Positions 8,139 to 16,803 of a stretch of 64,000 nt of DNA are shown in pieces. The position numbers and the translations under genes are program-made. Source of the DNA: Flagellimonas okinawensis (GTDB taxonomy: Bacteria; Bacteroidota; Bacteroidia; Flavobacteriales; Flavobacteriaceae); contig NZ_JARFVA010000001.1 in assembly GCF_029194005.1 (NCBI RefSeq), positions 1,116,001 to 1,180,000 of the forward strand. The letters run 5' to 3'. The number at the start of each line of letters is the position of its first letter. The first letter of the stretch is position 1. A model generated the notes under the pieces. That model had not been told where the DNA came from and did not search any database. It saw only the letters and a list, made by a program, of their open reading frames with translations.

Positions 8139-8435
8139 ATGACGGTCAAGCTTTCGGAAATATTCATCAAAAAGTCCAGTACATCCACGTATTCGAAGGA
8201 CGAACTGTCCTCTCTGGATATAAAAAAGGAATTTATAAAACGCCTGTCCAAGTATTATGATATACCTTATAAGGCGGAAGGCTCCAAGGAGAACAACTTA
8301 TGCTACGCTAACAGTGGTCCAGTTCGCTTTGTATATCGATCAACCTTTTCAAAAAAGGATATCAAAGCCCATCTGTTCACCTCACTAAATAAAGACACCT
8401 TCCATTTGGATACAACCAAAGTGACCTTCTATTGA
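8139..8435 (+). CDS. Hypothetical protein co-transcribed with the globin
   Basis: 98 aa, starting 10 bp after the globin stop in the same direction. No known domain is recognised. It is Lys/Ser-rich, with a predicted helix (DIKKEFIKRLSKYYDI) followed by strands (VRFVYRST, TFHLDTTKVTFY). There is no signal peptide or membrane segment. The tight spacing makes it a probable partner of the globin, but nothing supports a specific function. Confidence 0.6.
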   Translation: MTVKLSEIFIKKSSTSTYSKDELSSLDIKKEFIKRLSKYYDIPYKAEGSKENNLCYANSGPVRFVYRSTFSKKDIKAHLFTSLNKDTFHLDTTKVTFY

Positions 8436-8583
8436 TCATGGAACGACCTTTTTTCCAACTAAAAACCAAATCCTATAATTCAGGCCAAAGAAATGTCCAT
8501 TAGGGCCATCCCCTTTAGATACCCACTTAAACCAGACAAAATAATCCTGCCTTGATTAACACTATCTTAACCTTTAAAATTAA

Positions 8584-8625
8584 TTTCGGATAAAATTATC
8601 TGAAATTAATTAAATACTATATTTG
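8584..8625 (+). promoter_or_regulatory. Promoter and operator before the dioxygenase gene
   Basis: A 22-bp imperfect dyad spans 8584-8605; its 14-bp core is GGATAAAATTATCT and the flanks TTTC and GAAA extend the symmetry. TATATTTG (8618-8625) matches TAnnTTTG 16 bp after the core, the same geometry as at rrf2. The dioxygenase starts at 8753, leaving a leader of about 120 bp in which nothing else was recognised. Confidence 0.55.
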
Positions 8626-8752
8626 TCAATACCATTGTAAAGCGTTTTTTGAATATATCCATATAAGGGCAAAAGATCCATTGAGCCACAACAAAAAATG
8701 TATTATGAAAAAGTTTTTTTATTAACCAAGCATCTAAGAAGCCATCTGATTC

Positions 8753-9694
8753 ATGAAACAACAACCCAACAAGCACGACTATGTGTCCAAAACCATCGAT
8801 CGACTCAATGACAAATATCGAGACATGGGGGAAAACCTACAAACCCATTTGGAAGGACTGCTTCACGCGGACCCCATAACTTACTGGGACTACATTGAAG
8901 TCGACACCTTACTGAGCTTGCAAAGACCACGTACCCCATTTAAAGATGAAGCCATATTCATCATGTACCATCAAGTCACCGAGCTATTTTTGAAAATGAT
9001 CCGGCATGAACTTGAACAGCTAGTGGACAGAAGTGAGATCAATGAGAATTATATGCTCACCAAAATAAAGCGTTGTATACGATATACCTCCATGCTCATC
9101 GGTTCCTTTGATATTATGAAGGATGGAATGGACTACGGTGAATATCAGGAGTTCCGCAAAACATTGACCCCTGCAAGCGGTTTTCAAAGTGTTCAGTTCC
9201 GATATATAGAAATCCTGTGCACTCCATTGGCAAACCTTGTAAACGAAGTAGACAAAAAAAGACTTCCCGAGGCTCCTTCCATCAAAGATTATTTCGATCA
9301 TATCTATTGGAGAGCTGCGGGATATGACCATAAAACTGGTAAAAGGACATGGACCCTAAAAAAGTTCGAGGAAAGGTATCTTGAGGATTTGAAGAGCTTT
9401 GCCAAAAAAATCCATGGACGGACCCTGCACGATAGGATAGGTGACACACAGGGGATTTCTTCCCTACTGCTGGACAGTCTCAAGGAATTTGACCATCTCT
9501 ATAACGTGAAATGGCCCATGGTGCACTTGCGGACCGCAGCCCACTATTTGGATCGTGATAAAGGTGAAGGGGCGGCTACCGGTGGATCCCAATGGAAAAC
9601 CTATTTACATCCAAAGTTCCAACAGCGGATATTTTTCCCTACGCTATGGACAAAGACGGAAAAAGAACAATGGGGAACGTCACAAAGCTTTTGA
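8753..9694 (+). CDS. Tryptophan 2,3-dioxygenase family heme protein
   Basis: 313 aa. The family pattern is clear: WDYIEVDTLLSLQRP, then FIMYHQVTELFLKM with His73 in the place of the distal active-site His, a SGFQSVQFR segment, and the C-terminal ATGGSQWKTYLHPKFQ with the TGGS substrate loop. Such enzymes open the indole ring of tryptophan to N-formylkynurenine with O2. Its place among NO genes, and behind the same kind of operator as the globin, is unusual and may point to a nitrosative-stress role. No other kynurenine-pathway gene is nearby. A cupin follows after 2 bp. Confidence 0.78.
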   Translation: MKQQPNKHDYVSKTIDRLNDKYRDMGENLQTHLEGLLHADPITYWDYIEVDTLLSLQRPRTPFKDEAIFIMYHQVTELFLKMIRHELEQLVDRSEINENYMLTKIKRCIRYTSMLIGSFDIMKDGMDYGEYQEFRKTLTPASGFQSVQFRYIEILCTPLANLVNEVDKKRLPEAPSIKDYFDHIYWRAAGYDHKTGKRTWTLKKFEERYLEDLKSFAKKIHGRTLHDRIGDTQGISSLLLDSLKEFDHLYNVKWPMVHLRTAAHYLDRDKGEGAATGGSQWKTYLHPKFQQRIFFPTLWTKTEKEQWGTSQSF

Positions 9695-9696
9695 AT

Positions 9697-9990
9697 ATGG
9701 AAACAATGAATAGACCTCGATTAAAGAATTTGTCACATGGTGAAAGCCATAAGGTTTTGGAGATTGAAGGGAATCACGGCATGTTCATGCCCCCACACCA
9801 CAGTACCGGGGAAGCGGTCATTGTCATCAAGAAGGGATCGGTTCTTATAAAAATGCCCGATACCGAACACAAACTTGAAGTAGGCAATATACTTATCATT
9901 CCCGCCAAAAAAGAACACACCCTTACCGCACTCAAAGAGTTCAAAGCACTTGTTATCATGGCCCTGGACTCTGAAATATATTTTATTTAA
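9697..9990 (+). CDS. Cupin-domain protein
   Basis: 97 aa from ATG 9697, directly behind the dioxygenase stop. The single cupin has PPHHSTGEAVIVIKKGSVLI and, in motif 2, PAKKEHTLTAL, giving two or three His/Glu candidates for a metal. Longer readings from 9592 or 9670 would overlap the dioxygenase and add no conserved sequence. It resembles small cupins that accompany dioxygenases, but the substrate is unknown. It is transcriptionally tied to the dioxygenase gene. Confidence 0.7.
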   Translation: METMNRPRLKNLSHGESHKVLEIEGNHGMFMPPHHSTGEAVIVIKKGSVLIKMPDTEHKLEVGNILIIPAKKEHTLTALKEFKALVIMALDSEIYFI

Positions 9991-10147
9991 ATAGGGGGCA
10001 GCATATGCCATGTGAACAACAGACCACGATATCCGGATAATTTGATTGCTTGGTGAAAGTTTCGTTATGCAGGTCACTTTATCTCAATACATACATCATA
10101 ACCTCGGATGTCGAACTAAATTGTTCCATCCCTTAAATTAAATTATA

Positions 10148-10450
10148 ATGGACAAGAAAAAGGAAATAGCAAAAAAGAAAGCCGACCTCACCCCTGAGCA
10201 ACATAAAGCTTGGCGTAATTTTAGCCGCTCCGTGTTCAAGGATGGTGTTTTGGATGAAAAGACCAAACAGCTCATAGCAGTCGCTGTGGCTCATGTCACC
10301 CAATGCCCCTGGTGCATCAAAGCGCATACCCCTATGGCATTGCGCAAAGGCGCAAGCAAGGAGGAAATTATGGAGGCCATCTGGGTTGCAGCCGAAATGC
10401 GGGCAGGTGCTGCCTATTCAAATGCCAACATTGCCTTGGAGGAAATGTAA
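10148..10450 (+). CDS. Carboxymuconolactone decarboxylase / AhpD-like protein
   Basis: 100 aa. The CMD core is present with the redox motif CPWCIKAH (Cys-x2-Cys-x3-His) near residues 55-62, followed by ALRKGASKEEIMEAIWVA. Proteins with this motif act as AhpD-like thiol reductases or peroxidases rather than true decarboxylases. It lies in the same direction as the NO-response genes with 157 bp before it, where a TATCCGGATA palindrome (around 10030) is the only notable site. Confidence 0.85.
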   Translation: MDKKKEIAKKKADLTPEQHKAWRNFSRSVFKDGVLDEKTKQLIAVAVAHVTQCPWCIKAHTPMALRKGASKEEIMEAIWVAAEMRAGAAYSNANIALEEM

Positions 10451-10755
10451 GCTTGGACAAACCATTTTTTGAACAAAATAATGTTTTCTGTTGGTCAAGT
10501 ATTGTTGGCATCCAACTCAAAACTACTGGTTTCATTAAACGGAGGGATCTAAATACGTAACAGAAAACAAGTATTTTGTAACATTCGTAATAGCATTGTA
10601 TTTACACCATTTATACATTTATCGTGCAAGTCCCATGAATACTACACACAAAGCATGATCGGTACAATTCGGTGCAACGTTCGGTCCTTGGGAAACAGAT
10701 CAGTTTATACTTGAAATCGGTATGCATTCCTATATTTGCTGGACAAAACCGGCCT

Positions 10756-11379
10756 ATGATCAAGGAAAAAATCAAGCGTAATTATAGAATTAGCAAGTAT
10801 ATCATCTATAAGGAAACCCTGGTGGACCGCAAAGAAACTTTTTGGTCATTTATCAGTTCGTTTATGGGTGTGGCCCTAATAGGTTACCTACAAAGCCTGT
10901 ATTTGTTGCCCTTGGAAAATGTTTTCCTTATCGGTTCTTTCGGCGCTACCTGTGTTTTGATCTATGGGGCCATTCAAAGTCCCCTGGCCCAACCCAGAAA
11001 TTTGATCGGGGGACACCTGATTTCCGCAATTATTGGGGTCACGGTATATAAAATGATACCTGAACCTATCTGGATCAGTGCTCCTTTGGCTGTATCCCTG
11101 TCGATCATAGCCATGCAATTCACAAAAAGCCTCCACCCACCTGGTGGAGCAACAGCCTTGATCGCAGTAATAGGTACGGACCATATCAAATCGCTAGGCT
11201 ACCTGTATGTCTTGTTTCCTGTATTGTCGGGAGTGGTCATCCTGCTATTGGTGGCCCTGATATTCAACAATATCACACACCAAAGAAAGTATCCCAACAA
11301 TGGAAGGTTTTCAAGAAGTATTCAATGGATGGTCCACCCTACCAAAAGCCAAATCCAAAGGTTAAGAAAAAAATGGTAA
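10756..11379 (+). CDS. HPP-family membrane protein
   Basis: 207 aa from ATG 10756. Four or more hydrophobic helices surround the family motif KSLHPPGGATALIAVIG (HPP near residue 120). HPP-family proteins have been linked to nitrite transport in plastids and cyanobacteria, which fits the nitrogen-oxide surroundings, but the bacterial function is not settled. An upstream extension to GTG 10672 lacks conservation signals and was not used. The 305 bp before this start hold no other gene that I can support. Confidence 0.8.
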   Translation: MIKEKIKRNYRISKYIIYKETLVDRKETFWSFISSFMGVALIGYLQSLYLLPLENVFLIGSFGATCVLIYGAIQSPLAQPRNLIGGHLISAIIGVTVYKMIPEPIWISAPLAVSLSIIAMQFTKSLHPPGGATALIAVIGTDHIKSLGYLYVLFPVLSGVVILLLVALIFNNITHQRKYPNNGRFSRSIQWMVHPTKSQIQRLRKKW

Positions 11380-11672
11380 GAAGCTGAAAAGAACACGTTT
11401 TTGTAACCTGTACATGCAGCACCTTTTAATACATGGAATCCGATGGGACTGTTCTGAATAAAACAAAAGGACAGGACCATTAAGGATCAATCTACCCCAA
11501 TACCAAGGAAAGCAATCATATAACAGCCACATTTCCAACAATGAAGTGGCTTATCAGGAACCAGGCCCCTTCCAATTGAAAGAAGGACGATCCGTTTATA
11601 TTTGTAACTACTTTTGAGCTGGAACCTTTAGGCCATAAAAAGTAGATCAACGGATAAATACAACAAACATCT

Positions 11673-13655
11673 ATGCACATACCTTTATTGCAGGACATCC
11701 TAATTCTTCTCGGTTTCTCCACGATCATTGTTTTTGTGTTGCAAAAACTCAAACTACCTTCTATCATAGGATTTTTGTTGACCGGGATCATCATAGGTCC
11801 CTTTGGACTGAGTTTGATCACTGCCGTGGAACAAGTTGAGATCCTATCCGAGATCGGTGTTATCCTGTTGCTTTTTGTAATTGGTATGGAACTTTCCCTA
11901 AAACAGTTGGCATCAATAAAGAAAACGGTGATGGTCGGTGGGCTTTTACAAGTTGGGCTTACAGCAATCATCACGGGAGCCATCTATTATTTACTCGGTT
12001 ACTCCTGGAACGAATCGGTCTTTGTTGGCTTTATGTTTTCCTTGTCCAGTACAGCCGTTGTGCTCAAAACATTGCAGGACCGAAATGAAATTTCCGCCCC
12101 GCACGGTAAAAATGCCCTGGCCATCTTGATCTTTCAGGATATCATAGTAGTTCCCATTATGCTCATCACCCCATTGATCGCTGGAGTATCCGACAATGTT
12201 GCCCTCAGTGTCCTTTCCCTTATATTAAAATTTGCTGTCGTATTGGTGATTACTGTTATCAGTACACGCTATGTCGTGCCCAACTTGATGCATGCAGTGG
12301 CCAAATCGAACAGTAAGGAACTGTTCTTATTGGTCACCATTACTTTCTGTTTTGCCGTTGCCTTTCTCACATCTGAAATTGGATTATCCCTGGCATTGGG
12401 AGCTTTTATAGCAGGACTGATCATATCGGAATCCGAATACAGCCATCAAGCCACCAGTGTCATCCTGCCATTTCGGGAGCTTTTTACCAGTTTTTTCTTT
12501 GTGTCGGTGGGCATGTTGCTCGACCTCAACTTTTTTCTGGGCAATATTCCATTGATACTGCTCTTGGTATTGGGGGTGCTCGTTATCAAGTCAATCGTTG
12601 CAGGGCTGGCTGTTGCGGTATTGAATTATCCCACAAGAACGGTACTGCTCACCGGACTTTCACTTTTTCAAATTGGGGAATTTGCCTTTATATTATCAAG
12701 GGTTGGAATCGAATACGGGTTGATCAATGAACAAACGAATCAATATTTCCTGTCGGTATCCATCGTTTCCATGATACTGACCCCCTTTATCATCATTTTT
12801 TCGGAAAGAATTGCTAATAAGTTTATCGGGGTATCCAAAAAAATAGGCTTTGACCCCACATTGGTTTCCGATAAAAGCATATCCGAATTGCACGAAAATA
12901 AGCTGGAAAACCATCTGGTCATTATCGGGTATGGTATCAATGGCAGCAATCTGGCGAAGGCGGCAGCGGCCAATAACATTCCCCATATCATTATCGAGAT
13001 GAATGCCGAAGCTGTGCGCCAACAGAAAGCCAAAGGGGTGCCCATCCTTTATGGTGACGCTACGCAGGACCACATTCTCCAAGCGGTCAACCTCCCCGAT
13101 GCCAGGGCAGCCGTAATTGCTATTTCCGACAACCAAGCCACCGAGATCATCATTAAAAATATAAGGTCTTACTCCGACTCCATATACCTTGTGGTGCGAA
13201 CAAGGTACGTCAAAGAAACTTCAGAACTCATCGCATTGGGTGCCGATGATGTAATACCGGAAGAGTTTGAAACCTCCGTACAGATATTTGCACACGTGCT
13301 TCAAAACTTCCTTGTTCCTGAGAATGACATCGATCAACTCGTGGATAAAGTGCGTGCGGACAATTATCAATTGTTCAAAAGTGAACTAAAGCTTCAAAAA
13401 AGTTATCGTCCCAAAAACATTGCCGATTTCAATATTACCTGCTTAAGAATTGTTTCGGACAGCAATAAGTTTTTAGGAAAGCCACTGAACAAGTTAAATT
13501 TAAGAGCGAACTACGGGATAACCATTTTAGCAATCAAACGAAAGAATGTAATGTTGGATACCGTACGGCCTGATCAAATATTGAAACAAGGGGATATTGT
13601 TTACATACAAGGGGAGCAAAGCAAGGTATCGCAATTTCATAAAATGGTCAATTGA
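11673..13655 (+). CDS. Kef-type cation:proton antiporter (CPA2) with RCK domain
   Basis: 660 aa. Residues 1 to about 380 form about 12 membrane helices of the Na+/H+ exchanger fold (GFLLTGIIIGPFGL, ALGAFIAGLIISESE). Then follows an RCK/TrkA-N Rossmann domain (HLVIIGYGINGSNLAKAAA) and a C-terminal TrkA-C domain (KPLNKLNLRANYGITILAI). This is the full Kef-type layout for K+ or Na+ efflux gated by nucleotides. TATATTTG at 11597-11604 is a possible -7 element. No partner gene follows; the next DNA is mobile-element debris. Confidence 0.9.
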   Translation: MHIPLLQDILILLGFSTIIVFVLQKLKLPSIIGFLLTGIIIGPFGLSLITAVEQVEILSEIGVILLLFVIGMELSLKQLASIKKTVMVGGLLQVGLTAIITGAIYYLLGYSWNESVFVGFMFSLSSTAVVLKTLQDRNEISAPHGKNALAILIFQDIIVVPIMLITPLIAGVSDNVALSVLSLILKFAVVLVITVISTRYVVPNLMHAVAKSNSKELFLLVTITFCFAVAFLTSEIGLSLALGAFIAGLIISESEYSHQATSVILPFRELFTSFFFVSVGMLLDLNFFLGNIPLILLLVLGVLVIKSIVAGLAVAVLNYPTRTVLLTGLSLFQIGEFAFILSRVGIEYGLINEQTNQYFLSVSIVSMILTPFIIIFSERIANKFIGVSKKIGFDPTLVSDKSISELHENKLENHLVIIGYGINGSNLAKAAAANNIPHIIIEMNAEAVRQQKAKGVPILYGDATQDHILQAVNLPDARAAVIAISDNQATEIIIKNIRSYSDSIYLVVRTRYVKETSELIALGADDVIPEEFETSVQIFAHVLQNFLVPENDIDQLVDKVRADNYQLFKSELKLQKSYRPKNIADFNITCLRIVSDSNKFLGKPLNKLNLRANYGITILAIKRKNVMLDTVRPDQILKQGDIVYIQGEQSKVSQFHKMVN

Positions 13656-13761
13656 CCCGTATCAAAACCAAGACCATGCCCAAAAAGCCATACAAGGCGT
13701 AGTATTCTTTTTTAAAAAATTCTGTAAAATTTAAGGACACGGGTTGGCGCATTCGCATCAT
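13648..13761 (-). pseudogene. Short ORF fragment, possibly the start of a conjugation gene after traN
   Basis: A 37-aa frame beginning ATGATG at 13761 reads MMRMRQPVSLNFTEFFKKEY and then a hydrophobic helix (ALYGFLGMVLVLIR). It stops inside the last codons of the antiporter gene on the other strand. It follows the traN remnant in the same direction, so it may be the first part of the next conjugation gene, fused to chromosomal DNA where the element was cut. The assignment rests on position and shape only. Confidence 0.3.
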
Positions 13762-13791
13762 CTTCGTACACCAGAAACAAAAGCTCCCTGC

Positions 13792-14366
13792 TCATGGCTT
13801 TATCAATGAAAGAAGCCTATTTCCGTTTAACTCATATAAAGTCACCTGTAATCGTTCTTTGTCGCCCAATACGAACTTGGGCACAACGTAAACAAACCGA
13901 TTCATTTTTCCTTTCTTGACAATCTCTGGACGGTTATAAACATAGGAAATCCCCAGAGGATTTTCCTGATAGGCGGTTCTTTTTTTCTGACTTCCGGAAA
14001 TGATATTCAAGTCTAAGGTATCCACCTCAAAATCAATTCCGGACCGGTTTCTGATTTGAAAGACAAAATATACTTGCTTCCCTTGATAAATCATATGCTC
14101 CAGTCTAAAAAGCATTCCTTTTTTACGGTGGACAGCCAAACGTCCTGGGTTTTTCGTCAGGAGTATTTCACTTATCTTTTGATATGATTCCCTTTCTTGG
14201 GTCAATGCATCCTTTTCCTGATAGGATTTGTTTTAGGTTTCATACAAGGGGCGTGCGAGTCCTACATGACCATCGGGTCCTATAAAGTAATTATATCTGG
14301 GAATATCCTTGGAATACGCAAGGTTATAACTGTAAACCGATTCATCAGTGGATGAGCCGGGTAAAC
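13792..14366 (-). pseudogene. traN: Truncated traN (DUF4138) of a Bacteroidota conjugative element
   Basis: The frame 13792-14205 (TTG start, 137 aa) reads YFVFQIRNRSGIDFEVDTL, KKRTAYQEN and FVYVVPKFVLGDKERLQVT, the conserved C-terminal half of TraN. The same frame continues upstream of 14205 (VGLARPLYET, then an in-frame TAA at 14233-14235, then NKSYQEKDALTQE), so one CAA-to-TAA type change plus loss of the N-terminus have killed the gene. It is cut at about 14360 by the IS21 element. No other transfer gene is present, so this is a relic of an integrative conjugative element. Confidence 0.72.
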
Positions 14367-14395
14367 TGAGCCACCCGCGCCGGATGAAAGTGAGC
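14367..14395. repeat. Left terminal inverted repeat of the IS21 element
   Basis: Starts TGAGCCACCCGCGCCGG and ends AAAGTGAGC; it is the exact reverse complement of 16804-16832. It lies next to the 3' end of istB, and the traN relic begins immediately beyond it. Confidence 0.8.
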
Positions 14396-14439
14396 AGTGT
14401 AAATCAACTGCTTGGATTTGACCTGTCCGTGGTTTAAAC

Positions 14440-15177
14440 TTAGTTTTTATTTTTCAATTTTCTTCTCATTGATTCACCTTTTATGTCGATTCTGTGCGCT
14501 GTAAGCACCAGACGGTCGAGTATGGCATCGGCCAGTGTTCTCTCCCCGATGATATCGTGCCATTTTGATACGGGCAATTGTGATGCAATAATGGTCGATC
14601 TCTGTCCGTGGCGGTCCTCGATGATCTCCATGAGCGCATGCCTGTTGATGTTGTCCAGTGGCTTTAGTCCAAAGTCATCAAGTATCAGTAGGTCCTGTTT
14701 TTCAAGCTTGCCTATCTGTTTTGGATAGGAACCGTCCGCTTTTGAGGTCTTCAACATGGTAAAGAGCTTGGCCGTGTTGAAGTACATTACTTTTTTCCCC
14801 ATGGAACAGGCCTGCTGGCCGATAGCGGAGGCCAGATAGCTTTTGCCGACCCCGGTGCTCCCGGTAATGAGGACATTCTCCCTCTTTTTGATAAAACCGC
14901 AGTTGCCAAGGCGATGTACCTGGTTCTTGTCCAATTGTCTGGAAGGCCTGTAATCCACCGCCTCCATAACGGCAGCGTACCTAAAGCGCGCCGATCTGGT
15001 CAGGCGTTCTATCCTGCGGTTGTGGCGGTCGTCCCACTCGCATTGTACGAGGTAGGCAATGATCTCGTCATTGGTATAGTCGGTGTCCGTTCCGCTGGGT
15101 CCCAAGGTCGTTTCAAATGCCCTGTGCATGCCATGGAGCCTGAGCTCCTTCATCTGTTGTATTGTCCTTTCGTTCAT
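14440..15177 (-). CDS. istB: IstB, ATP-binding helper of IS21 transposition
   Basis: 245 aa. The AAA+ motifs are Walker A GSTGVGKSYLA and Walker B LLILDDFG, with the arginine-rich IstB C-terminus (DAILDRLVLTAHRIDIKGES). IstB oligomers assist the IstA transposase in target capture. The frame appears intact. It lies 23 bp downstream of istA on the same strand, the normal order for the family. Confidence 0.93.
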   Translation of the reverse strand: MNERTIQQMKELRLHGMHRAFETTLGPSGTDTDYTNDEIIAYLVQCEWDDRHNRRIERLTRSARFRYAAVMEAVDYRPSRQLDKNQVHRLGNCGFIKKRENVLITGSTGVGKSYLASAIGQQACSMGKKVMYFNTAKLFTMLKTSKADGSYPKQIGKLEKQDLLILDDFGLKPLDNINRHALMEIIEDRHGQRSTIIASQLPVSKWHDIIGERTLADAILDRLVLTAHRIDIKGESMRRKLKNKN

Positions 15178-15200
15178 ATGTGGTATTTAAGTATTTGTCC

Positions 15201-16574
15201 TTATTCATAATATTTTCCGCCCCGTATGTTCTGGTGCTCGGGCATTTCCAGATTGTCATCGGCGCCCTCATCAAGCTTGTCCCAGCCATTTTTTAGGATG
15301 CGCTCGACCATATTGTAATTATATGCACCATATTCCGTTGCCCTTCTACAGGCGTTGTCAAGACGGTCCCTGCCATATTTCTTGGCAAGGTGCAGTACGC
15401 CAAGACAGGATTTATAGGATTGTTCGGGATGCTGCTTCTTGTCCAATATGGCCATGATGTAGCCTTGGCAGCTTTCCCCTATGTTTCCGGCCCAGGCAAT
15501 GAACCTTTCGCTGCTCCATTCGCTGACGAAGCGGTGGTGGGAGGGCATGTGCCCGGCCAAAGTGGTATAGCCGTAACGTTTCCTGTTCCTTCGGTGCACG
15601 GCCAGCCTTTCATGTTTATGGTAGACCTCGACCATACTGTCGGTATAGACGAGCTTTACCTGTTTGCCGATATGCCTGTAGTGTACGCTGTAATAGTGCT
15701 TGTCCCTGCCAAGGTAGATATGGCTGTTCTTGTGCACGGTGGCCTGGGCGTACCGTTTTATCTCATAGCGTTTTTCGGGCAGGGGCATCAGTTCCCGGCT
15801 TTCCACCTCGAGGAACAGTGAACGTCGGGAGTATTCCCTTCCCCTGAAGGACATGTCGTTGTGCTTTTCCAGAAGTTCCCGGATCGCGGTGTTGATATCG
15901 GCCACACTGTGAAAGGTCTCGTTCCGTAAGGGCGCGAACACCCTTGTGTATATGATGCGCACGGCGTTCTCCACTATGGCCTTGTCCCTTGGCCTATAGG
16001 TGCGCGTGGGAAGGACCGCCGTTTCGTAGTGCTCGGCAAAGTCGGCGAACACCTCGTTGACCTTTGGTTCATAGCGGCTGCTCTTGGTAACGGCCGATTT
16101 AAGGTTGTCGGGCACCAGTGCCCTCGGCACACCGCCGTAGAACCATAGTGCGTTCTCGGTGCAGCGGATGAAGTCCTCGAGCTTCTGGCTGGCACCGGCC
16201 TCCACGTAGGTATACTGGCTGCTGCCCAATATGCAGACGAACACTTCCAGTTCCTTGAGCTCCCCGGTGTCCCTGTCGGCAATGGTGAGTTTCTTGCCCG
16301 TAAAATCGATGAAAAGCTTGTCGCCGGCCTTGTGCTCCATCCGCATAACGGGGGAGGCCTCCTTTTGCCATTCGGCGTACCAATACTTGAACTGTGAGAG
16401 CCTGAACCCATCGGGATGCTTGGCATAATATTCCTCCCAGAGCGACTGTCGGGTCACCCCGGTCTTTCTTATCTCCTTGTCAAAGTAGGGAAAGTACCGC
16501 TGTAGCTCGACCAGTCTTGGGCTCTTTGGCCTTTGGTCGGCCTTGAAAAGGCCGTGCAGTTCCTCCAGGGTCAT
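15201..16574 (-). CDS. istA: IstA, IS21 transposase (catalytic part)
   Basis: 457 aa. It holds the retroviral-integrase-like DDE domain (DKLFIDFTGKKL with the first Asp, PDNLKSAV with the second, and the DKAIVENAV segment with the Glu) and the C-terminal beta-barrel domain. The usual N-terminal helix-turn-helix is missing from this frame and is encoded just upstream as a separate ORF whose TGA overlaps this ATG (ATGA). Full-length activity may therefore need re-initiation or slippage. Confidence 0.9.
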   Translation of the reverse strand: MTLEELHGLFKADQRPKSPRLVELQRYFPYFDKEIRKTGVTRQSLWEEYYAKHPDGFRLSQFKYWYAEWQKEASPVMRMEHKAGDKLFIDFTGKKLTIADRDTGELKELEVFVCILGSSQYTYVEAGASQKLEDFIRCTENALWFYGGVPRALVPDNLKSAVTKSSRYEPKVNEVFADFAEHYETAVLPTRTYRPRDKAIVENAVRIIYTRVFAPLRNETFHSVADINTAIRELLEKHNDMSFRGREYSRRSLFLEVESRELMPLPEKRYEIKRYAQATVHKNSHIYLGRDKHYYSVHYRHIGKQVKLVYTDSMVEVYHKHERLAVHRRNRKRYGYTTLAGHMPSHHRFVSEWSSERFIAWAGNIGESCQGYIMAILDKKQHPEQSYKSCLGVLHLAKKYGRDRLDNACRRATEYGAYNYNMVERILKNGWDKLDEGADDNLEMPEHQNIRGGKYYE

Positions 16575-16744
16575 CTTCTCCCCTCATAGGCCGTCAGGCG
16601 GTAGCGCTTGAAGAAATCGATGTACTTGGCCACCGTGTTGCGGGAGATGCCCAACTGCTGGCTTATCCGCCGCTTGCTCACACCCGAGGTGTGGAGCTTG
16701 AATATCCGTTTTATTTTTCGCATGTCTATCTGCTTGTTCGCCAT
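16571..16744 (-). CDS. Separate helix-turn-helix ORF of the IS21 transposase
   Basis: 57 aa from ATG at 16744, ending in TGA at 16571-16573. It reads as a DNA-binding segment (MRKIKRIFKLHTSGVSKRR, ISQQLGISRNTVAKYI) that in most IS21 elements is the N-terminus of IstA. It overlaps istA by 4 bp (ATGA) and lies in another frame, so it is either a coupled separate protein or one half of a programmed frameshift product. A simple indel mutation is the third option. The stop-start overlap makes coupling plausible. Confidence 0.75.
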   Translation of the reverse strand: MANKQIDMRKIKRIFKLHTSGVSKRRISQQLGISRNTVAKYIDFFKRYRLTAYEGRR

Positions 16745-16803
16745 GGTCCTTTTTCACAAAAAAAGACCTTTGGCGCATTACAGACAGATCAGGCCCAAAA
16801 GTG

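Noticed and set aside
10021-10040. TATCCGGATA palindrome before the CMD gene as a fifth Rrf2 site
   Set aside because: It has only the GGATAA half of the 14-bp dyad and no -7 element at the right distance.
14350-14366. Target-site duplication of the IS21 element
   Set aside because: The bases outside the left repeat (GTAAAC) do not match those outside the right repeat (CTTTCA); the border or the flank has changed.
15390-16426. Several long frames on both strands inside istA
   Set aside because: They arise from the higher G+C of the IS and overlap the well-supported istA frame.
16584-16778. 64-aa minus-strand frame at the istA 5' end
   Set aside because: It is in a different frame from the helix-turn-helix ORF 16571-16744, which has the recognisable DNA-binding sequence.
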